Shown one piece after another: positions 34,509 through 45,852 of a DNA stretch of 64,000 bases (positions are counted from its first letter, which is position 1; each line of letters begins with the position of its first letter). The stretch is from Pegoplata infirma (lineage: Eukaryota > Arthropoda > Insecta > Diptera > Anthomyiidae). The notes beneath the pieces were generated by a model. It saw only the letters and a list, made by a program, of their open reading frames with translations. It was not told the origin of the DNA and searched no databases. A program made the translations under genes and the position numbers. Location of the stretch: contig OY992537.1 of NCBI GenBank assembly GCA_963921195.1, forward strand, positions 129,044,694 to 129,108,693. The letters are read 5' to 3'.

Positions 34509-35411
34509 ATGTCATGTAACAAACAATTAAAGTGTATACTGGTCGTGGCATGTATAATGACAACGAATTTTGGCAATACCATGGCCCATAGAAGATCCCA
34601 CAGAAGTACTGCAGCAACATCATCATCTTCAACATCCAACACAATATCTTCACAAACACCCACTTCATGGTTAGGACCAGAATTTCAAATTATACGCCGT
34701 GTTTACGATGATTGTCAGTCCAAAAATGATTTTATGAGTTGTTTAAAGCACAAAGCTTTAAATGGTCTCAGTAGGGCCATCGATCAGGACTCCATTAAAA
34801 TTGTCGACGGTGTGGTTTTGGAAAAACAAAATCATACCGAGGAAGAAAGTATAATAAGCGTATTAGCCGATGCCAGAGCTTTCAATAGTTTAGCCCCTCT
34901 GGATCGAGCACTTCTAACGAAAATTGATAGACTTGTACGTACACATTCGCTTAAGGTTGATATGAGTACAGCTCGGTATGGTGAGGATGGTGGAGGTCAT
35001 CATGAAAAGAAAAAAAAGGAAAAAGGTGGGGGCCACATTAAATATGTTATAGCTGCGCTTTTAACTGCAATGGGCATTGCTGGTCCAATAGGACTAAAAG
35101 CTTTAGCTGCTATTGCTGGTAAAGCTTTAGTGATTAGTAAAGTAGCACTAACCATAGCCGGAATAATAGCATTGAAGAAACTCTTCTCACACGATGGTCA
35201 TGAAGAAACCAGTTTTCAGGTTCATGCTGGTGAACATAATAGGTAAAATTTATTAATTTCTCAGCTCAGAAAAAAATTTTATCTTTCCTTTATTATTTGC
35301 AGACGCAACACTTATGTTATACGTCCTCTACCTAAGACTGGTGGCATGCCAGCGGCTCCTGGTGAAACTCCTGTTGTTGATCCTTATCGTTATTATTATG
35401 AATATCATTGA
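34509..35411 (+). CDS. Osiris-family (DUF1676) protein, two exons
   Basis: Joined exons 34509-35242 and 35303-35411 encode about 280 residues. The start ATG sits in a fly-type context (CAAAATG). Residues 7-26 form a likely signal peptide. A Ser/Thr-rich linker (32-52) follows. A two-cysteine segment (YDDC...SCLKHKAL, Cys69 and Cys78) opens the DUF1676 region. A Gly/His/Lys-rich stretch (161-176) precedes a long hydrophobic segment (178-222) and a basic-hydrophobic KKLF. The C terminus is Tyr-rich (DPYRYYYEYH), as in many Osiris proteins. Osiris proteins are insect-specific secretory/endosomal membrane proteins, mostly expressed in cuticle-forming epithelia. Which paralogue this is cannot be told. 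Family members are usually clustered, but no other lies in this window. Confidence 0.88.
35243..35302 (+). other. 60-bp intron of the Osiris gene
   Basis: GTAAAATT donor at 35243 and TTATTTGCAG acceptor ending at 35302. Splicing joins AG to A (an Arg codon). Without it the frame ends at TAA 35244-35246. The length is typical of short fly introns. The downstream exon adds 35 residues, ending with the family-like tyrosine tail. Confidence 0.85.
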
Positions 35412-35578
35412 ATTTTAGTCATCACCGCAAAATATTCAAGTCATTTAGTTTATATTTTAAGTTGCATCGTATTTTTGAAATACATTAAATTCAGAAGACA
35501 GCTAATATACCAAAGATTAAGATCAAACAAAATGTATGAAGTTTTTAAGCAAATAACAGTACCTTTGTATGTATGTTA

Positions 35579-35584
35579 AATAAA
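35579..35584 (+). terminator. Polyadenylation signal AATAAA of the Osiris gene
   Basis: Canonical AATAAA 168 bp after the TGA stop (35409-35411), the first such hexamer downstream. The cleavage site is not determined. Confidence 0.6.
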
Positions 35585-36277
35585 CGAACCTTTTTGATAA
35601 AGATTTAAGAAGTTAATTAAAAAAAATTAAATTCATTCTTGCCGAATGTAAGGATACTATTGTTTCCAATTATTCGACCCTGCCGGTTAACAGGTTAGTG
35701 CATTATTCGAAAAATAGCGAAAGTTTATTAATCGGTTATTCGGGTCGATTAATCGGAAAAATTGACGATAAATCGTACAAAATAATAAAAACTTAGGCCC
35801 TTACCACAAGAAAACAAAAAGTCTATTTTAACAAAAGTTTTATTTAAAATTTAAAATTTTTAATACATTTTTTGAAAGTCGATTTTAAAAACAAAAACAA
35901 TTTGTATGGAAATAAAATCAAAAGCTGATTTTAAATATATTTTATTTTCCTATGGTAAGGCTGTTAATATTTTTGATTTAGCAATTTATTACACGATTTT
36001 TAAAAGTAAAGTAGCAAAAAATAAAGTTTTTGAAGTAAAATTTAGTTTTCAGTCTTCAAGTCAAACGTAAATTAAAAATTATAGTCGGTCAGAAAATGGG
36101 TCCCAAGTTCAAACATGGACGGATTAGATCTATATTCTGTCACATCTTTAATAGTGAAAAAACCACTTACAAATCAAATTCGAGTAAAATGGCCTTCGAT
36201 TTGTTGCCAACAAACCGCTTTAACTGAATATCGGTCGAAATTTTCCCATGGGGCCTAAGACCAAAAATGGTCCGATG
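35585..36277. other. Intergenic sequence downstream of the Osiris gene
   Basis: No gene. ATTAATCGGTTATTCGGGTCG-like words near 35735-35765 suggest an old repeat. Nothing definite. Confidence 0.35.
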
Positions 36278-36285
36278 ATAATCAG

Positions 36286-36863
36286 TAGGGATGAGATTTT
36301 CATGCACTTAAAAATCGAAAATATGCGCTTAAAATATGCGCTAAAAAATTCAAAATATGCACTAAAAAACCTCAAAATATGCACTTAAAAATAAAATGTG
36401 TGCAATAAAAATCTTGTTTTCATAGGAAAAACTTCTTTAAAAGCAAAAAGTAACGCCGGGTTTAAATAGTAGCGTTTAAAACTTTATATAAGCAAGATTT
36501 TTTTCGAAATTGAGACAATCTATAGAAAAAATGTTAAGGAAAAAAAATTTTTTTTCTTATTTCCAAAATAAATTTTTAAAATTAAAATTTAGTTTTTGAA
36601 ACATATAAATTTCAATTTGTGTTTTTGCTAATATATGCCAAAATATGTAGAAATATGCACTTAACAGTTGGAAATACGCACAAAATATGCATTTAAAACC
36701 AAAATATGCAAAAATATGCATTTTCACCATAATATGCAAAAATATGCAAAAACAAATCGATGTCATTTTAACGCAAATTTTTTGATTTGGAAAGATAATT
36801 GGTCGATATCGTTTTTAGACTCTCGACAAAAAAACATGCATTTGCATGGAAATATCATCCCTA
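36286..36863. mobile_element. hAT-type element, TIR TAGGGATGAGATTTTCATGC, TSD ATAATCAG
   Basis: TAGGGATGAG at the left and CATCCCTA at the right, with the perfect 8-bp duplication ATAATCAG (36278-36285, 36864-36871). The interior is rich in AATATGCA words. Same family as 44238-44812, which lies in opposite orientation. Non-coding. Confidence 0.87.
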
Positions 36864-36871
36864 ATAATCAG

Positions 36872-37386
36872 ATTTGATAAGGTTATCAAAGTACGCGTTT
36901 AACATACAAAAACAAATTTTTAATTAAATATTTTCTATTTTCATGAAATTTGAGAGATTTATGTGAAAATCGGTAAGGTGGTTTGTATGAAAGCTACAAG
37001 AAGAACTGGTCCGATTCCTTTCAAATTCGGAATGGTGATTTGTGAAGACAAAAGACGTTTACCTGATAAATTTCAAAAAAATACCTATTATAATATGGAT
37101 ATTAGAGTCATTTGAGCAAATTTCAATAGGCTTCGTCCTTGGGCCAAAGGAGGCTTAAGTTTCAAATTTGGAGTCAATTCATTAAAAATCAGCGTTTAAA
37201 TTACTACGAAGAAAGTAGCTTAAACAACCAAAATTGATGATATGTGTAGTTTTAAAAACAAACAATATGTAAATCATTCAATTGCTATAACTACTTATAC
37301 TTGCACATTTCTGTTTTTGTAGCGAGAGCTTACGATTGTTTTTAAAAATGAATAAGTAGCAAAAAAAACAAAAACATTAGAATTGT
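36872..37386. other. Unclassified intergenic sequence
   Basis: Text at 36950-37200 (for example GATTCCTTTCAAATTCGG) resembles an old interspersed repeat. No ends and no gene. Confidence 0.3.
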
Positions 37387-37540
37387 GTAGCCTACAAGTA
37401 GCCTACAAATTATTTTTGGTAGCCTACCTGTAGCCTACAAATTATTTTTGGTAGCCTACCTGTAGCCTACAAATTATTTTTGGTAGCCTACCTGTAGCCT
37501 ACAAATTATTTTTGGTAGCCTACAAATATTGTTTTTTTAG
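37387..37540 (+). repeat. 32-bp tandem repeat of GTAGCCTAC units
   Basis: The unit GGTAGCCTACCTGTAGCC plus ACAAATTATTTTT starts at 37418, 37450 and 37482, with partial units on both sides. GTAGCCTAC words reappear at 38706-38815, suggesting one larger repeat region split by the hAT MITEs at 37.7-38.4 kb. Confidence 0.85.
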
Positions 37541-37720
37541 CCTACAAAGAAAAAATTTAATAAAACTATAACACACACACACTTATCTTGTTTAACATAA
37601 CTGTTTTATTTTAATGTGTATAAAGAATAGGGTTGGATTGTTTTAATGTAAAATTAAAATTCAACTTCTCAAAAAAAAACTTTGGCAAACATTGTTGTGG
37701 TGTTCCCTTGTCAATAAAAG

Positions 37721-37920
37721 TAGAGATGGGCACATGAGCAGATTAGAACGTGATTCACACGTGACCACGCTTGAGTGTGACTAAATTCAATTTAACTCAC
37801 GCGCGTGATTTTGAGTGTGAGTAGAAAAAATTTGCTCGTGAGTGAGTGTGTGTGATTCAAAAATTCCTGTCGTGGGCGTGAGTGAGTGTGAGTCAAAAAT
37901 CACTCACGCGCCCATCTCTA
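37721..37920. mobile_element. 200-bp hAT MITE, TIR TAGAGATGGGC
   Basis: TAGAGATGGGCAC at the left and GCGCCCATCTCTA at the right. The flanks AATAAAAG and ATTAAAAC agree at 6 of 8 positions, an eroded duplication. The interior is GTGAGTG/CACTCACG words. Confidence 0.75.
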
Positions 37921-37975
37921 ATTAAAACCATGTTTTGTGTATTTTTCAACACGAGAATTTTCGAAAAACCCAATG

Positions 37976-38373
37976 TAGAGATGGGTGCGTGAGTGGATTT
38001 TGACTCACACTCACTCAAGCTCACGCAAAAATAATCGAATCACTCACGCAATTTTTTTCTATTCACTCTCACTCACTATTCACGTGAGTAATAAAAATCT
38101 TACTCACGCCAGATTCAATCACGCTCACGCGTGAGTCACGCAATACAATTCTCTTACCAAAAAAAAAAACTCCAAAAAAATTTTTTTACAAAAAATAAAA
38201 AAATTGGGCTAATATAAAAATCTTATCACGCAAACTTACGCAAAAAATAAATGACTCACTCACTCAGATTTTTTTTCAGCTCACACTCACTCACAATCAC
38301 GTGATTTAAATGAAAATCACTCACGCGTGATTCATGTGAATCACGCAAATCACGTGACCAGCGTCCATCTCTA
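37976..38373. mobile_element. 398-bp hAT MITE, TIR TAGAGATGG, TSD ACCCAATG
   Basis: TAGAGATGGGTGCG at the left, GTCCATCTCTA at the right, perfect 8-bp duplication ACCCAATG (37968-37975, 38374-38381). Same family as 37721-37920, 55 bp away. Confidence 0.88.
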
Positions 38374-38635
38374 ACCCAATGTTAATGTCACGGTTTTTCT
38401 CATAACTTCTGAGCGTCTAGACCGATAATATTAAAATCGCGTACATATTCGAAAATATCGAAAATATCGAAAAATTCGACAAAATTCCAATTTTTTTTAT
38501 ATTTTTTTGACCAAAATTGAAAGAATTTTGTTAAAAATTATTATTATTCTGTTTTCGATGTTGTATTCATTTTACACCATCTTAACGAAATTTTTAATAT
38601 GATCACGTTTTTATATTGCAACATTTGTTTACAAT

Positions 38636-38815
38636 GTGATACTGTAGTAATACTACTGTAGTAATACTGTAGTAATACTACTGTAGCAATAATGTAGTAA
38701 TACTGTAGCCTACAAATATACTACTGTAGTATATTTGTAGCTACTGTACTACTACTGTAGTATATTTGTAGCCTACAAATATACTACTGTAGTATATTTG
38801 TAGGCTACAACAATA
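38636..38815. repeat. TAGTAATACTG / GTAGCCTACAAATATAC palindromic array
   Basis: ACTGTAGTAATACT repeats at 38640-38705, followed by alternating GTAGCCTACAAATATACTAC and its complement to 38815. Strongly self-complementary. It shares GTAGCCTAC with 37387-37540. Confidence 0.75.
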
Positions 38816-39004
38816 AAATTTGTTTTCCGCTACTGCTCTGTTTGGAGTTTTTATTTTTTCATGTTGTTGTAGTTGAAGCAAACACAAAAAAGAAAAGTAA
38901 ACAAAAGCTTTAACTTATAATATTGAAATTGTTTGAAGTGATATGAAAAGCAAAAGCAAAAAAACGGGTAGCTAACGTAGCCTTTCAAACGCTGTTAAAA
39001 ATTA

Positions 39005-39390
39005 CGACCTGTATCGTGTTATACCGTTTACATGAACATACGGACAGGCGGACGGACGGACATGACTAAATCGACTCAGAAAGTGATTCCGAGTCGATCG
39101 GCATACTTAGAAGTAGGTCTAGGACCAATATTTCGGGTAGTTACAAACATCAGCACAAACTCATTATACCCTGTACCTCAGTGTGATGCACAGTGGTTTA
39201 TTACCAATTTTTTTGGAAATAATTCGGCCATTCAGTAAGTATTAGACCGATTGCAGTGAAATGTATACCGGTTATAGCTAACGTAAGCTTAAGTTTGGAC
39301 GGAGAACCCCACATTCCCAATAGGGGCGTCTCCAGGGGCCCCTAAATTAGGACACCTTTTGCATACAAAGGCTTTAAGTGCTTGACAATT
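39005..39390 (-). mobile_element. Helentron-like fragment plus adjoining dispersed repeat
   Basis: 39005-39180 reads, on the minus strand, as a (GTCY)n-containing element (GGACGGACATGACTAAATCG, GACTCAGAAAGTGATTCCGA). 39188-39390 (ATAATTCGGCCATTCAGTAAG, CTAACGTAAGCTTAAGTTTGG) has a second copy at 61693-61870, so it is a separate dispersed family. Confidence 0.5.
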
Positions 39391-40403
39391 TGTTGTTTAT
39401 TAGCGGATTTTTATGAAATTTGAATTTTTTAAAGCGCTAGTAAATACCTAAAAAACATGCTTGAAGTACTTTTACTTTCCGATTTATAGCCATTTCAATG
39501 TGGAAAATTTTAATTTTTTCCCGATCCTGTTTTTCGGGAATCGGTTGGTCACCTAACTTCCGAAATTTTTCAATCATGAATTTTAGATAAATTTGTGATA
39601 CTTTAAAACCATAACGAATAAAATATTATTTTTTGTTAAAAAGTTACACTATTTTAAACTTAAAAAAAAAAAAATCCAAAAAAATTGGGATTTTTTTTTC
39701 CAAAAAGTACCAACACTCTTTTGCTTCCAGCTTAAAAGTTTCATTCAGAACATGTCAATTTTTTCTATTGATCTGAAAGGCAATATCGCGTAGATGATTT
39801 AAAAAAATTGCGTGTCAAAATTTCTTATTTTGAGCTCCCCAGCCTCATCGAAAGTTGACCCATTTTTAACACAAATTTCATTTTTACCCCCCCGGGAAAA
39901 AAGTGCACTCCTCTGTTGGGCCTACCAAAGCAAACGTAGATTCTTTAGTATATAACATAGAAAAGATTAGAAGGTACGCAGTGTTGTATTTGATGTATTT
40001 TCCAATATGGTGGCAAAATGCTTGTTCTTCCTCATCTCACATGTATTTAATATCAAATTACATTCTTTGTTTATAAAAAGTGGAATTTGTCTTTCATTTA
40101 ATTAAATTTATTATTTATTTTGCTTTATTCATCGTTTTTTTAAAGATAATACGCACAATTGATAGTTTAAAAACTTTTTATTTCTCTTTTGATGTTTGCT
40201 TTGTTGTTGTTCTCCTTTAGGTTGCATTGTTTTTATTAAACGTCAAAAGTTACATAATGTGCTGTCACTAATACTTAATCAAGCGAAATACGACTCTGTT
40301 ACACTTCTATTTTTTTCTATGGTATATAAGTAGCTTTCAACATGAATAGCTAATAATACCCGCCTTTATTAAGGCGTGACAGCAAAAATTGCAAAAAATC
40401 AGG
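39391..40403. other. Unclassified intergenic sequence
   Basis: 39391-39900 is repeat-like without ends. A C-run with GGG lies at 39890-39897. 40000-40400 is AT-rich with nothing recognisable. Confidence 0.3.
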
Positions 40404-40625
40404 GGGCTAATCACGTAAAACGAAAACGATAGACGATGCATAAACGACATCAAAATACATATCGTTTTGAAGGGAAATTTCAAAGTTTTTCTTTATTAAA
40501 TTATTAAAAGAGTGTTGTGTAATCCAGAAACATTAAAAAATTTGGAAACATGTTGATTAGTTTAGGAGCAACAAGGCTAAAAAAATCGACGTTAGTCAAC
40601 TATCGTTTTACGTGATCACAGTCCA
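40404..40625. mobile_element. Short MITE-like element, TIR TRATCACGTAAAACG
   Basis: GGCTAATCACGTAAAACG near 40405 and CGTTTTACGTGATCACAGTCC near 40604-40624 are inverted. The interior also contains ACGATAG/CTATCGT. Target duplication not resolved. No coding. Confidence 0.45.
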
Positions 40626-40927
40626 GGTTTTTTGGAAATTGTTAACAAACAAATTGGGAATTGGGGATTCCTTTCATCAAATCTTTATATTTTGTTTTGT
40701 ATTTACATTTGCTATAATAAGACTTATATACATTTAAAATTTCGCCCAATATTTTGAAAAAAATGTAATTTTGTGTGGGAGCACCCTTAGAAAGTGGAGT
40801 AAGGGGGTAGGTATGTTCTGAAAAAATATTGTGAGGGGGAAGTAATGGGGGGTCGATCATACATTTTACCCATCTCCATGTGAGCGCTATAAGCTGATGT
40901 CGCAAAAAAAAAAATTAAAAACAAACA

Positions 40928-41275
40928 AACAAGTAGAAAAATTAAATTCGACTTGGCCGAATCTATGAACATCCTCCACAATGCCCTTTTTAAGTGATAG
41001 TAAATTTTCTAACGTGAAAAAAATAATATTTTTGAATGGAAATATTTTATTTTGCGTAAAAAAACTTTTTTTATTAATTTTTGAAAAAAAAAAATAATTT
41101 ACTTATTTTTTTGAGTTTAAAATTTTTTTCGACTGGTAAATGCCCAATATATATACTACACTTCAGGAGCCTCCGTAAAGTCTTTGGGGTACTGGACCAA
41201 TTTTTCGAGGTGTTACAAACGGAATGACAAACTTATATATACCCTCTATCACTAGAGTGGAGGGTATAAAAATGT
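40928..41275 (-). mobile_element. Helentron-like short element, minus orientation
   Basis: Read on the minus strand it begins ATACCCTCCACTCTAGTGAT after TTTTT (41260-41275) and contains TTTGTCATTCCGTTTGTAAC. It ends with GTGGAGGATGTTC, TTCGGCCAAGTCGAA and ACTTGTTT near 40928. Same subgroup as 5953-6166. Confidence 0.6.
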
Positions 41276-41311
41276 ATTGGGACCATCTTAAGGGTTGAAG
41301 ATTGAAGGTAG

Positions 41312-42899
41312 CAGGCTTGCCAGATAAGGGGATTTGTCCCCAAATTGGGGATTTCAACTTCGACTTGTGGACAGATTTTAGTGGAGGAGGATTTGGGGAT
41401 TTCACATAATTTTGGGGACTTGACTCTCATTTCAGAACATTTTTGGGGATTTGAAAGTTTTTTTTAGAAAATTAAATTCTGTTTAATTGTTATTACACAC
41501 ATCTTTTCGAACTTGAAAATATATATGGGGCATTCCATGTCAAATCGGACACTTTGAAATTTTTTTTTTAGATTTTCCCAATTTGTTTACAGTTTTTAGT
41601 ACTCTTCGAAAACTCCTTCGTGGTAAATTTTCATATTTTTTTGATGACCCGTTAAAAAGATATCGAATTTTTAAAAATTGGTAGTTTGCTCCTTTACTCA
41701 AAATTCTTTTACTCATAACTTCTTCAATAATGGTTCAAATTTCAATTTTTTTTTTTTTCAAAAATTTTGTTTTTTTGCGTACTTTCTAAAAAAGAAGCCC
41801 AAAAAATTCTTAAAAGCGTTATAGTACGCGATTTTTAAGTTTTTAAATTAAAATCTCATTTTTGAAAATGTTTGTACTCTTCGATTTTTTTTTTTTAATT
41901 TTTTGTGTGAAACTTCTATCGATTCTACAAATTTTTTTCCCAGGACGATCGTGGGATAACGATTATTACTATTTTTTTAAATTTTTTGAAAAAAATTTAT
42001 TGTAATTTTCCAATCTTAAAATCATTTCTACTGCTCCAATAGTGCGTTATAGAGGGGTCTTTTATAAGACCGACCTCCATTAATTTTTACATCTTAACAT
42101 TTCTTTGGAACAAACTAATACCCTATCTCCATTGCTCCATACGCCATTTTTGAAAAAAATTAGTTAGGAATGGAATATATATAATATAAATATCCTCTTT
42201 CTTATTCCGAAGTCCGTTTTTTAAAACATCTTTTCAAATTTGAGATATCCAGCATTTTCTAAGAAAAAACACACCGTTTTGAGGTTTTTTTAAAATTTGC
42301 ATTATAGAAAAGGCTCTAGATTATTTAAAAATTAACGGATCTTGCATATTTTTGGAATGAAGATTAATTATGTTGGTACTATTCTACGTACCAAATAATA
42401 ATAAAATTTAATACCGTAACTTCTAAACATTTCAAGTAATGTCATATTTGCCATTTAGGTTGTGTGGGAGGTAGGCGTGTCCATTGACCGATCATCCCCA
42501 TTTTTAATACCATGCAACCTGACTATATAAGTGTTCGAAATACCCAGTTTTGTCGTTCTAGCTCTTTTTGTTTCATTGTTATTTTGTTTGGCGTTGAGAA
42601 CTCATTTGCTCCATATCACTCAAAAGTCCCAAATGTGTAAGCAAAATTGGATATGGAGCATAATACCATAAATCTTATTTTCTTAAAAGCTTAAAATCTT
42701 TTGATCTATTGTATGTAAAAGTCTGAAAACTAGAAGCTTTGTTAACAATTTATGTAGCAATAAATGGTAAACATTAAAACAAAATCCATCGATTACTTTT
42801 CGAGAAAATTTGTGGTAAACCTATTTTATCGTTTTTCTCGAAACCGAGTTGTTGGCGTATGGAGCAAAACAATAATAAGCTGACGATATATCAATAAAA
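41312..42899. other. Solitary hAT left end and unclassified sequence
   Basis: CAGGCTTGCCAGATAAGGGG at 41312 is the left terminus of the CAGTGTTGCCAG hAT family, with ATTTGGGGATTT words to 41450. GGGGCATTCCATGTCAAATC at 41527 looks like the left end of another repeat with no visible partner. 42050-42900 contains TTTGCTCCATA words in both directions but no gene. Confidence 0.45.
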
Positions 42900-43090
42900 C
42901 CAGTGACCAGTGTTGCCAGATAAGGGGATTTGTCCCCAAAATGGGGATTTCAAGTTTGGTTTGGGGACAAGATTTCTAGGGGAGGGATTTGGGGATTTCG
43001 CTAAAATTTGGGGATTTTTTCTAAAATTTGGGGATTTTTTTTATTTCAAAAATTTAATTTTTAAAATTTTTAAAATTGTTATGACTATTA

Positions 43091-43235
43091 GACCGAATTT
43101 ACATAAGGCAATTTTAATTGCGGCAATTCTGATTTTCTAGTGTATCAGAGAGAGAGGGAAGAATTTTAGATCTCTCTCTGATACACGATAAAATCAGAAT
43201 TGCCGCAATTAAAATTGCCTATTGTAAATACGGTC
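43091..43235. mobile_element. 145-bp near-perfect hairpin MITE, TSD TTA
   Basis: GACCGAATTTACATAAGGC at the left and GCCTATTGTAAATACGGTC at the right, TTA outside (43088-43090, 43236-43238). GCAATTTTAATTGCGGCAAT and ATCAGAGAGAG pair almost without mismatch. The TTA target fits PIF/Harbinger. Confidence 0.78.
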
Positions 43236-44237
43236 TTACCAATTAATGAGATTGACATTGGTGCAGAATACAACTGCATTCATTTGTTAATGTCAACATA
43301 TTAAAATTGGAATAACAATGCTTTAACTATTTTTTGACGTTTTTTGAAAAACCAAAATATTGTTTTTAAATATTTAGAAGCTGGTAGACAACTGTTTTTT
43401 TTGTTATTTTCCCCGTAAAACTGTCCTTAATCCCATCATTTGGATTGGGCAAGATAAAATAATTTAGGTCGGGAGTAATTTTAGTAAATAATAAATGTTG
43501 TACGAAATATTTATTTTTTTACAAAAAAATTGGCGGTCAAAAGTATTGAAGGCCAAAAAGTAGGTACTGGTGTCTTTAACTGTATTGATTGACTTTTAGT
43601 ATTTTTCTGGGTCGTTTAAAAAATAATTTGACAACCGAATAGAAATTTTTGTAGTATTACCTCCTAGCACGAATCTGTCATCAGGAAAGTTTTATCAAAT
43701 AGACTTCTCGAGATATAGGCATTTTAATATTTTGTGAACCAAGCCTTCAAAACCAACAATTCTTTTAATTTTGGAAAAGTGTATGTTAAAGAAATATATA
43801 TTTTTTTCAAATTTCTTATAAAAATCCTAACATATCCAAGAAATCCTGGCTCGATACGATCAGGATACCATCAGTTAATGTCAAGGAAGTTGACAACGTC
43901 CTTTTTGCAATATATATCCAAATTTTGCAAGAAATTTCCTGTTCATACCAGATATGTATGTAAAGTGGACACTCCAATAAAGAGAACCTGAGGTTAAAAT
44001 TTAAAATTCATTGTTTATATCCTGAATACTAATCAGTCATCAGAAAAATTAAATTTCTTAAGATTGAAAAAGTGTGTGTTAAAGTTATATTCCCCCCCCC
44101 CCCCCCCTAATAAAATTACATATTTTAGTAATAAATATACTCTCGATACCATGTAAGGAAGTTCAGAAATCTTTGCAAAACCAAATATCTGATTTGAACA
44201 GTATTTTTTTGTTTTTCAAAATTCGAATAGTTATAAG

Positions 44238-44812
44238 TAGGGATGAGATTTCCATGCAAATGCATGTTTTTTGTCGATAATCTAAAAACGATATCGACCA
44301 ATTATCTTTCCGAATCAAGAAATTTGCGTTAAAATGCCATCGATTCGTTTTTGCATATTTTTGCATATTTTGGTGAAATGCATATTTTTGCATATTTTGG
44401 TTTTAAAAGCATATTTTGTGCATATTTCCAACTTTTAAGTGCATATTTTTGCATATTTTGGCATAAATTAGCAAAAACCCAAATTAAAATTTATTTGTTT
44501 CAGAAACTATTTTAAATTTAAAAAATTTATTTTGGAAATAAGAAAAATTATTTTTTTTCTTTAAAATTTTTTTTTATTGATTGTGTTAATTTCTTAAAAA
44601 TCTTGCCTATATAAAGTTTACAATGTTACTATTTAAACTTGGCGTTACGTTTTGCATTTTAAGAAGTTTTTCCTATGAAAACAAGATTTTTATTGCACAT
44701 ATTTTATTTTTTAGTGATTATTTTTAGGTTTTTTAGTGCATATTTTGAATTTTTTAGCGCATATTTTAAGCGCATATTTTCGATTTTTTAGTGCATGAAA
44801 ATCGCATCCCTA
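44238..44812. mobile_element. hAT-type element, TIR TAGGGATG, TSD GTYATAAG
   Basis: TAGGGATGAGATTTCCATGC at the left, ATCGCATCCCTA at the right, flanks GTTATAAG (44230-44237) and GTCATAAG (44813-44820), 7 of 8 identical. It is an inverted-orientation copy of 36286-36863 (575 versus 578 bp). Confidence 0.85.
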
Positions 44813-45852
44813 GTCATAAGGATAAAACCAAAAAAAATTAAATTTTTAACTTCCTACAATGTTCTGATGCTATTCCTGATCTTATCGAGGCTAGATTTTT
44901 TTTTAAAGTTATGTAATTTTGTAGGGAAGAGGAAAAAAAGACAACACTTTTTTTAATATTTTTTTAATATTAACAGAATTCTTGGATTTGGGGGTTTGAT
45001 TCACAAAAAATTCAAATTCCCACATCTCGCGAAGGCGATTTAATACAACTTTTTTATTTAAAACTTAATATTTGAATATCATAAAAAAGTCTAACCTTAA
45101 AATTAATATAAAAATATTGTTTAATAAACACCATTTTTTTAATTAAAATAGAGTTTATATTTGAATATTCATAAAATTTTTTTTGGGGATTTTATATAAT
45201 TTGTAGGGTATTTTTGGGGATTTCATTTTTCAAATTGGGGACAAGAGCCAAATATTTTCTGGCAACACTGCCAGTGACGGTCCGTGAAGTTGTCACTGGG
45301 TGTTCTCTACTTCATTAAAACATCAAAATGATGTATATAATGTATGTTTTTCTATACATAACACGTTCCCGCGATAGACCAAGTCTAAATTTTATTATTT
45401 TTAATTGACATGCAGCCAAAATTCAATTTTATGCTCCATTTATTTTGAAATAATGTTTTTTGTTAATTGTCGATGTGGTGAGGCAACAAAATTACCACAA
45501 AAAAGAATTTGGGCTTCATCTCTTTCAAAAATATATAAAACTAATAAGATCGGATCATTATCTAACTCGGGAACACGTTAGGTCCAGGAAAACATGCATT
45601 TTATACATTAATTTGCTGATTTTAAAAATCAGAGAACACCTACTGACAACTTCACGGACCGTCACTGCATAAAACTGGTACCGCAAATTAAATAAGACGC
45701 TTTAATGAACACCAGATGAATTTTTTGGAGATCTATATTCTTTTAATAGTCTTTTTGGAAACAGTTTTTAATTTTGAATAACCTGTCTTGTTTAACTAAA
45801 CTGCTTCCAAATGAATTTTTATATTTTTTTTTTGTTGCGAATTAGCTTTGGG

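Larger units (their letters stand above)
42908..45270. mobile_element. hAT-type element, TIR CAGTGTTGCCAGA, TSD CCAGTGAC
   Basis: CAGTGTTGCCAGATAAGGGG at the left and TCTGGCAACACTG at the right, with the perfect 8-bp duplication CCAGTGAC (42900-42907, 45271-45278). The ends are rich in TTTGGGGATTT words. It contains a Harbinger-like hairpin (43091-43235), a C-run (44093-44107) and a second hAT (44238-44812). No transposase. Confidence 0.87.
42901..45667. mobile_element. hAT-type element, TIR CAGTGACGGTCCGTGAAG, broken near its left tip
   Basis: The right terminus CTTCACGGACCGTCACTG (45650-45667) pairs with CAGTGAC (42901-42907) plus GGTCCGTGAAGTTGTC (45279-45294). The element at 42908-45270 has jumped in 7 bp from the left tip. 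The host's own 8-bp flanks are AATAAAAC (42893-42900) and CATAAAAC (45668-45675), one mismatch. Without the insertion it is about 0.4 kb and non-coding. Confidence 0.8.

Noticed and set aside
37387..37540. Possible CRISPR-like array of regularly spaced repeats
   Set aside because: Continuous 32-bp tandem units without unique spacers, in an animal genome.
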